A stretch of 9,023 bases of DNA from Vampirovibrionales bacterium. GTDB taxonomy: Bacteria; Cyanobacteriota; Vampirovibrionia; Vampirovibrionales; JAGQHJ01. The stretch is taken from contig JANWKX010000092.1 in NCBI GenBank assembly GCA_025451145.1, positions 1 to 9,023 on the forward strand, written 5' to 3'. The notes beneath the pieces are model-generated. The model ran no database searches and was not told the origin of the DNA. It saw nothing but the letters and a program-made list of their open reading frames with translations. This document shows positions 6,626-9,023 of this stretch, in pieces (the first letter of the stretch is position 1; each line of letters opens with the position of its first letter). The position numbers were made by a program, and so were the translations under genes.

Positions 6626-6646
6626 TTGGGAGACGGGGCTCATCCC
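6626..6646 (-). promoter_or_regulatory. GGGATGAG...GTCTCCC element before the PilM-PilN gene
   Basis: In the gmhB-pilMN gap the minus strand reads GGGATGAG, then CCCC, then GTCTCCCAA, ending 18 nt before ATG 6607. It closely resembles the palindrome at 3286-3308 in sequence, orientation and position before a gene. The outer GGGA/TCCC arms can pair; competing pairings AGCCC/GGGCT and CCCA/TGGG also exist. A TTGACG (6658-6653) lies just upstream but has no matching -10. Confidence 0.35.
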
Positions 6647-6684
6647 TTGAATCGTCAAATACGATAATAAACCATGAACAGTCA

Positions 6685-7266
6685 TCATGCGTTTACCTCT
6701 GTAAGAATCCGGTTGACGGCCTCGACAATGTCCCGACATATCAGATGAGGACGAACGTTTAATTCTTGGTAATCTCCCTGAAGCACTTTCTCACCGTATC
6801 CGGTTCTCAGAAGGATCCCTTTACAGCCGGAATTGACGGCAAATTCAATATCGGTGGCCTTATCGCCAATGACGTAGGACTTTTCGAGAACAATATCCGG
6901 GAAGTTCTTAAGGGCTTCCTGGATCATGCCGGGTTCAGGCTTGCGGCAGGAGCAGTCTTGGGCATAGTCTGTATTCACACCATCAGGCAGATGGGGGCAG
7001 TAATATACCGCATCCAACCAGGCGCCTGATTCTGCCTTTAAGAGCGTAATCAACCGGTTATTCAGATCTTGGACATGGGCTTCATCATAATACCCGCGTG
7101 CGGGTCCTGATTGGTTGGTGGTTAAAATGGCATAAATCTTGGCGTCATTGAGTTTGCTGATGGCTTCAGCGGCCCCGGGAATCAGCTTAAGTTCTTCAAG
7201 ATTGCTAATATAGCCAACCTCTTCGTTGAGCGTTCCGTCTCTATCCAAAAATACTGCAATCGACAT
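6685..7266 (-). CDS. gmhB: D-glycero-D-manno-heptose 1,7-bisphosphate 7-phosphatase
   Basis: This 193-residue HAD-superfamily phosphatase removes the 7-phosphate from heptose 1,7-bisphosphate, a step toward ADP- or GDP-heptose for LPS core or other surface glycans. All family marks are present. The catalytic nucleophile and acid/base are Asp8 and Asp10 in FLDRDGTLN; the second motif is TTNQSG (49-54, Thr50). The GmhB zinc-binding loop is Cys90-Pro-His92 with Cys105-Ser-Cys107, followed by Arg108-Lys109-Pro; the last motif is IGDKATD (133-139, Asp135 and Asp139). Length is typical and no signal peptide is seen, so it is cytoplasmic. ATG 7266 has no Shine-Dalgarno; a strong -10 element ends only 6 nt before it. 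A histidinol-phosphatase role is possible in this superfamily, but the zinc loop and DRDGTLN favour GmhB. It appears to head the pilMN-pilO-formyltransferase transcript. Confidence 0.93.
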   Translation of the reverse strand: MSIAVFLDRDGTLNEEVGYISNLEELKLIPGAAEAISKLNDAKIYAILTTNQSGPARGYYDEAHVQDLNNRLITLLKAESGAWLDAVYYCPHLPDGVNTDYAQDCSCRKPEPGMIQEALKNFPDIVLEKSYVIGDKATDIEFAVNSGCKGILLRTGYGEKVLQGDYQELNVRPHLICRDIVEAVNRILTEVNA

Positions 7267-7272
7267 ATGCCT

Positions 7273-7281
7273 ATTATACCA
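7273..7281 (-). promoter_or_regulatory. Strong extended -10 promoter, probably giving a leaderless gmhB mRNA
   Basis: The minus strand reads TGGTATAAT, a perfect TATAAT hexamer (7278-7273) with a TGn extension. The hexamer ends 6 nt before ATG 7266, so transcription should start on or within a few bases of the start codon. The -35 is poor: TTGATT lies 20 nt upstream of the hexamer, and ATTACC sits at the 17-nt position. A perfect -10 of this kind can work without a -35. Confidence 0.65.
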
Positions 7282-7304
7282 ATCCGTTAAAATAGGGTAA
7301 TCAA

Positions 7305-7326
7305 TTCAGGAAAAGTTCAACCTGAA
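7305..7326 (-). repeat. Inverted repeat in the SLOG-gmhB gap
   Basis: TTCAGG (7305-7310) and CCTGAA (7321-7326) form a six-base perfect inverted repeat with a ten-base spacer, just upstream of the gmhB promoter. On the minus strand the loop contains TTTT but no T run follows the stem, so terminator function for the upstream gene is doubtful. An operator for gmhB is an alternative. Confidence 0.3.
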
Positions 7327-7398
7327 AATCCATCCTATTCTTGATTTTTGTCGCTTCAAACGCTTCTGCCAATCACCTTCATTCCGAGAAACAGTGGC

Positions 7399-7417
7399 TT
7401 TCGAGATTCCATCGAAA
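7399..7417 (-). repeat. Inverted repeat after the SLOG-like gene
   Basis: TTTCGA (7399-7404) and TCGAAA (7412-7417) are perfect inverted arms around seven bases, 29 nt past the stop of the upstream minus-strand gene. No T tract follows on the minus strand. It may be a weak 3'-end hairpin. Apart from this and the repeat at 7305-7326, I see nothing else in the 179-nt gap except the gmhB promoter. Confidence 0.3.
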
Positions 7418-7445
7418 TCTGAATCTGACAGTGCATCGGAGAACA

Positions 7446-8843
7446 CTAGGAGGCTATTCTGAAATAGGTGGATTGCAAAAAGTGCTGAAGAAGCAACCAC
7501 GGCTTGTGTCGGGATGTCGGAACTTGGAGGAATTCGGCGACCTGCTTTGCGGTTTCTTCCGTAAATGGGCTTTCAGGAGTCACTTGGACAATATGAATTT
7601 GGCTTAAATGGGCTCGTAAATTTTGTTGCAAGTGTTTATTCAGTACCAATGGATGAGGAGAGGGTTGTTGCGGATGAGGAGAGGGTTGTTGCTGTTGAAG
7701 GGCATGGATTTCCTCAATCAGGTAACGTGTCGCATTATCGATTTTTTGTTCCGCGTTATTCCAGGCCGGTGGATTGACTTTGGTATTATCAATCAACACA
7801 ATCTTCTTGCCGGCTTGCAGGGCATTGAGAACATCGTTTAATGCGGTGCTTCGGCCACCAATTAAGACAACCGCCTTTGCCCCGGCATGGCAGGCAGCCG
7901 CCTTGGAGTATGCTTTTGGCGTTTCGAAGTAGACTTTAGGGGCGTGATCGTACTCGGATAAATCGAAGTCTTTGGGAAAATTGGTTGGATTGATATGTGC
8001 CAGGTATTGAGCAGCGGTCAAATACAGGATGGGAATAAATTGATTAAAGGCAATGGTTGAGCCAATGGCATCAATACTGCCCTTAACCGCAGTAGGGCTG
8101 GTGACAAAACCCACTTTATCGGATCCAAGCGCGGTGACGATTTGTTCTAGAGCGGATTGGGCAAATTCTGGGTAGCCTTCAGGGGGATCGGAGTAACCGC
8201 TTAGGGCCAGCACCGTTGGGCGATTAATGAAATGGATATAGGCCATATCCCGAATCCGACGGATGGGGTTAACGGGACCTTTGATGTGTAATCGATCTTC
8301 TAAGAGTCTTTGCATCCTGAATGCATCCGTGTCTAGTGCCTTATAACGGCCATAGGCAAAATAGAGCGGGATCCGATACCATCCGCCTAGGTAGGGATTC
8401 TTAACCAAGGCATATCGATGGATATCTTGATGGATTCCTCTTGAATTTATAAATTTTCCATCCTGATCTATCTTGATATCAGGGTGTTTTGGTATATCTT
8501 CAGGGAGTATGACTTCCCGCTCTCCCCCATTGCTGAGGTAGCAATTTGTGTTGCCGTTCGGTCTATAATTCTGTTGAAAATAATCCGCGGGTTGAAAATA
8601 GGTTGTCTTATCCCATTCGTTCTGTACAAAGACATCGCTGATTCGGCCGGTCCTGCCATCAGAATCGATTAACGTCTCCACATTGGAATCATCAACATCA
8701 GCCAATTTAACGACCGGCGTTGGTAATTCTACAAACTTGCCGGAAAAGAGAGGCTGAAAGGCCCTATGGAAGTTTTGCAGCGGGGATAGTTGCAATGGGT
8801 TGTTCCTTTTGCTGATTAACCAAGGTGAGTAGGATATTGACAA
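7446..8843 (-). CDS. SLOG/LOG-like nucleotide-binding-fold protein of unknown function
   Basis: The 465-residue protein has no family I can name with certainty. Residues from about 208 to 352 look like a SLOG (SMF/DprA-LOG) Rossmann-like domain. It opens with PTVLALSGYSD (209-219), continues with VGFVTSPTAVKGSIDAIGST, and ends with AVVLIGGRSTALNDVLNALQ and AGKKIVLID. In LOG proteins the last block is PGGxGTxxE; here it is IGGRSTALND (328-337), with Thr333 kept but the catalytic Glu and second Gly lost. The N-terminal half (1-207) is unassigned and contains many aromatic and basic residues. A Gln/Pro/His-rich segment with a doubled QQPSPHP unit (about 385-398) leads to a C-terminal region of about 65 residues. 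No signal peptide or membrane helix is seen. The start is uncertain: TTG 8843 has no Shine-Dalgarno, while in-frame TTG 8795 has AAGGA 8 nt upstream. TAGAAT ends 8 nt before 8843, so a leaderless start there is possible. Confidence 0.75.
   Translation of the reverse strand: MSISYSPWLISKRNNPLQLSPLQNFHRAFQPLFSGKFVELPTPVVKLADVDDSNVETLIDSDGRTGRISDVFVQNEWDKTTYFQPADYFQQNYRPNGNTNCYLSNGGEREVILPEDIPKHPDIKIDQDGKFINSRGIHQDIHRYALVKNPYLGGWYRIPLYFAYGRYKALDTDAFRMQRLLEDRLHIKGPVNPIRRIRDMAYIHFINRPTVLALSGYSDPPEGYPEFAQSALEQIVTALGSDKVGFVTSPTAVKGSIDAIGSTIAFNQFIPILYLTAAQYLAHINPTNFPKDFDLSEYDHAPKVYFETPKAYSKAAACHAGAKAVVLIGGRSTALNDVLNALQAGKKIVLIDNTKVNPPAWNNAEQKIDNATRYLIEEIHALQQQQPSPHPQQPSPHPLVLNKHLQQNLRAHLSQIHIVQVTPESPFTEETAKQVAEFLQVPTSRHKPWLLLQHFLQSTYFRIAS
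7651..7692 (-). repeat. Perfect 2 x 21-bp tandem repeat within the SLOG-like gene
   Basis: The 21 bases at 7651-7671 are repeated exactly at 7672-7692. Because 21 is seven codons, the frame is kept and the protein gains a second QQPSPHP unit. Exact identity suggests recent duplication, and the repeat could vary in copy number between strains. Confidence 0.95.
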
Positions 8844-9023
8844 GCCGAAGGATTCTATTTTTAAAAACCCGTCAAGCGCATTTGTTGCTAAACAGTGAAT
8901 AAAGGCTTTTTACAATATTTAATGTTGGGTTAAATCGGCGGGGAATTTTCATTTTCGACGTTTCAAAGGATGTCCTGGCGGGGATTTTCAAGTACAACGG
9001 ATCTGATTGTGCAAGACGGAGAA
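8844..9023. other. Right-end region: possible promoters and unsupported gene ends
   Basis: No gene can be assigned with confidence in these 180 bases. On the minus strand a frame is open from the window edge to a TGA at 8874-8872 (49 residues), possibly the tail of a gene lying mostly outside. On the plus strand ATG 8970 opens a frame that runs off the end (18 residues, beginning MSWRGF), but it lacks a properly spaced ribosome-binding site. A plus-strand -10-like TACAAT sits at 8911-8916, with TTGCTA 20 nt upstream. For the minus-strand gene at 8843, TTGACG and TAGAAT are present but only 12 nt apart, too close for a standard promoter. Confidence 0.3.
8937..8990 (+). repeat. Direct repeat GGCGGGGA(A)TTTTCA, 40 bp apart
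   Basis: GGCGGGGAATTTTCA at 8937-8951 recurs as GGCGGGGATTTTCA at 8977-8990, differing by one A. The start-to-start distance of 40 bp is close to four helical turns, which would place both copies on the same DNA face. They lie upstream of the minus-strand gene at 8843, so paired regulator-binding sites are possible; no regulator is visible in the window. Confidence 0.6.

Noticed and set aside
6630..6658. TTGACG (6658-6653) as -35 of a promoter for the PilM-PilN gene
   Set aside because: The hexamer at the 17-nt position is CGTCTC, which is not an acceptable -10, and no TGn extension is present.
7306..7500. 64-residue minus-strand frame with a GTG start overlapping the 3' end of the SLOG-like gene
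   Set aside because: It has no ribosome-binding site, overlaps the larger frame by 55 nt and its product has no recognisable feature. A frameshifted C-terminal extension of the SLOG-like protein was considered but the upstream frame ends cleanly.

Overview
The window is about 9 kb of moderate-GC bacterial DNA with short intergenic gaps and no RNA gene, mobile element or CRISPR array that I can support. A heptose-phosphate phosphatase and the inner-membrane core of a type IV pilus / type II secretion machine point to a didermic (Gram-negative-type) bacterium. Several proteins are only distantly like proteobacterial models: a fused PilM-PilN, a divergent formyltransferase and an unusual SLOG-like protein. 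A deep non-proteobacterial lineage, for example a Vampirovibrionia/Melainabacteria-type relative of cyanobacteria, is possible. I cannot establish taxonomy from this window.

Plus strand, 1-2125: the last 42 codons of an unidentified gene, then an erythromycin-esterase-family hydrolase (160-1509), a probable terminator hairpin, an extended -10 promoter and a YjcF-like GNAT acetyltransferase (1676-2125). This block converges on everything to its right.

Minus strand, read right to left from 8843 to 2151: a SLOG/LOG-like nucleotide-binding-fold protein of unknown role (8843-7446); a gap with a strong extended -10 promoter; gmhB (7266-6685); a PilM-PilN (GspL-like) fusion (6607-5138); PilO/GspM-like (5138-4362), overlapping the fusion by one base; an Fmt-family formyltransferase (4352-3351), 9 nt further on; and an exported protein with a CsgG/TolB-N-like core (3233-2151). 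The section gmhB-pilMN-pilO-formyltransferase is probably one transcript. The exported protein follows after 117 nt that contain a palindrome, so it may have its own control.

How they may work together: PilMN and PilO form the inner-membrane assembly platform of a pilus or secretion system. GmhB makes heptose 1-phosphate for surface polysaccharide. The formyltransferase could formylate a surface sugar or another amine, and the exported protein could act at the envelope. This cell-surface theme is inference from gene order. The strongest observations are the PilM-PilN fusion with eroded nucleotide-binding motifs, an eight-G tract inside pilO, a probable leaderless promoter for gmhB, a similar GGGA...GTCTCC element just upstream of three genes, and the SLOG-like protein.
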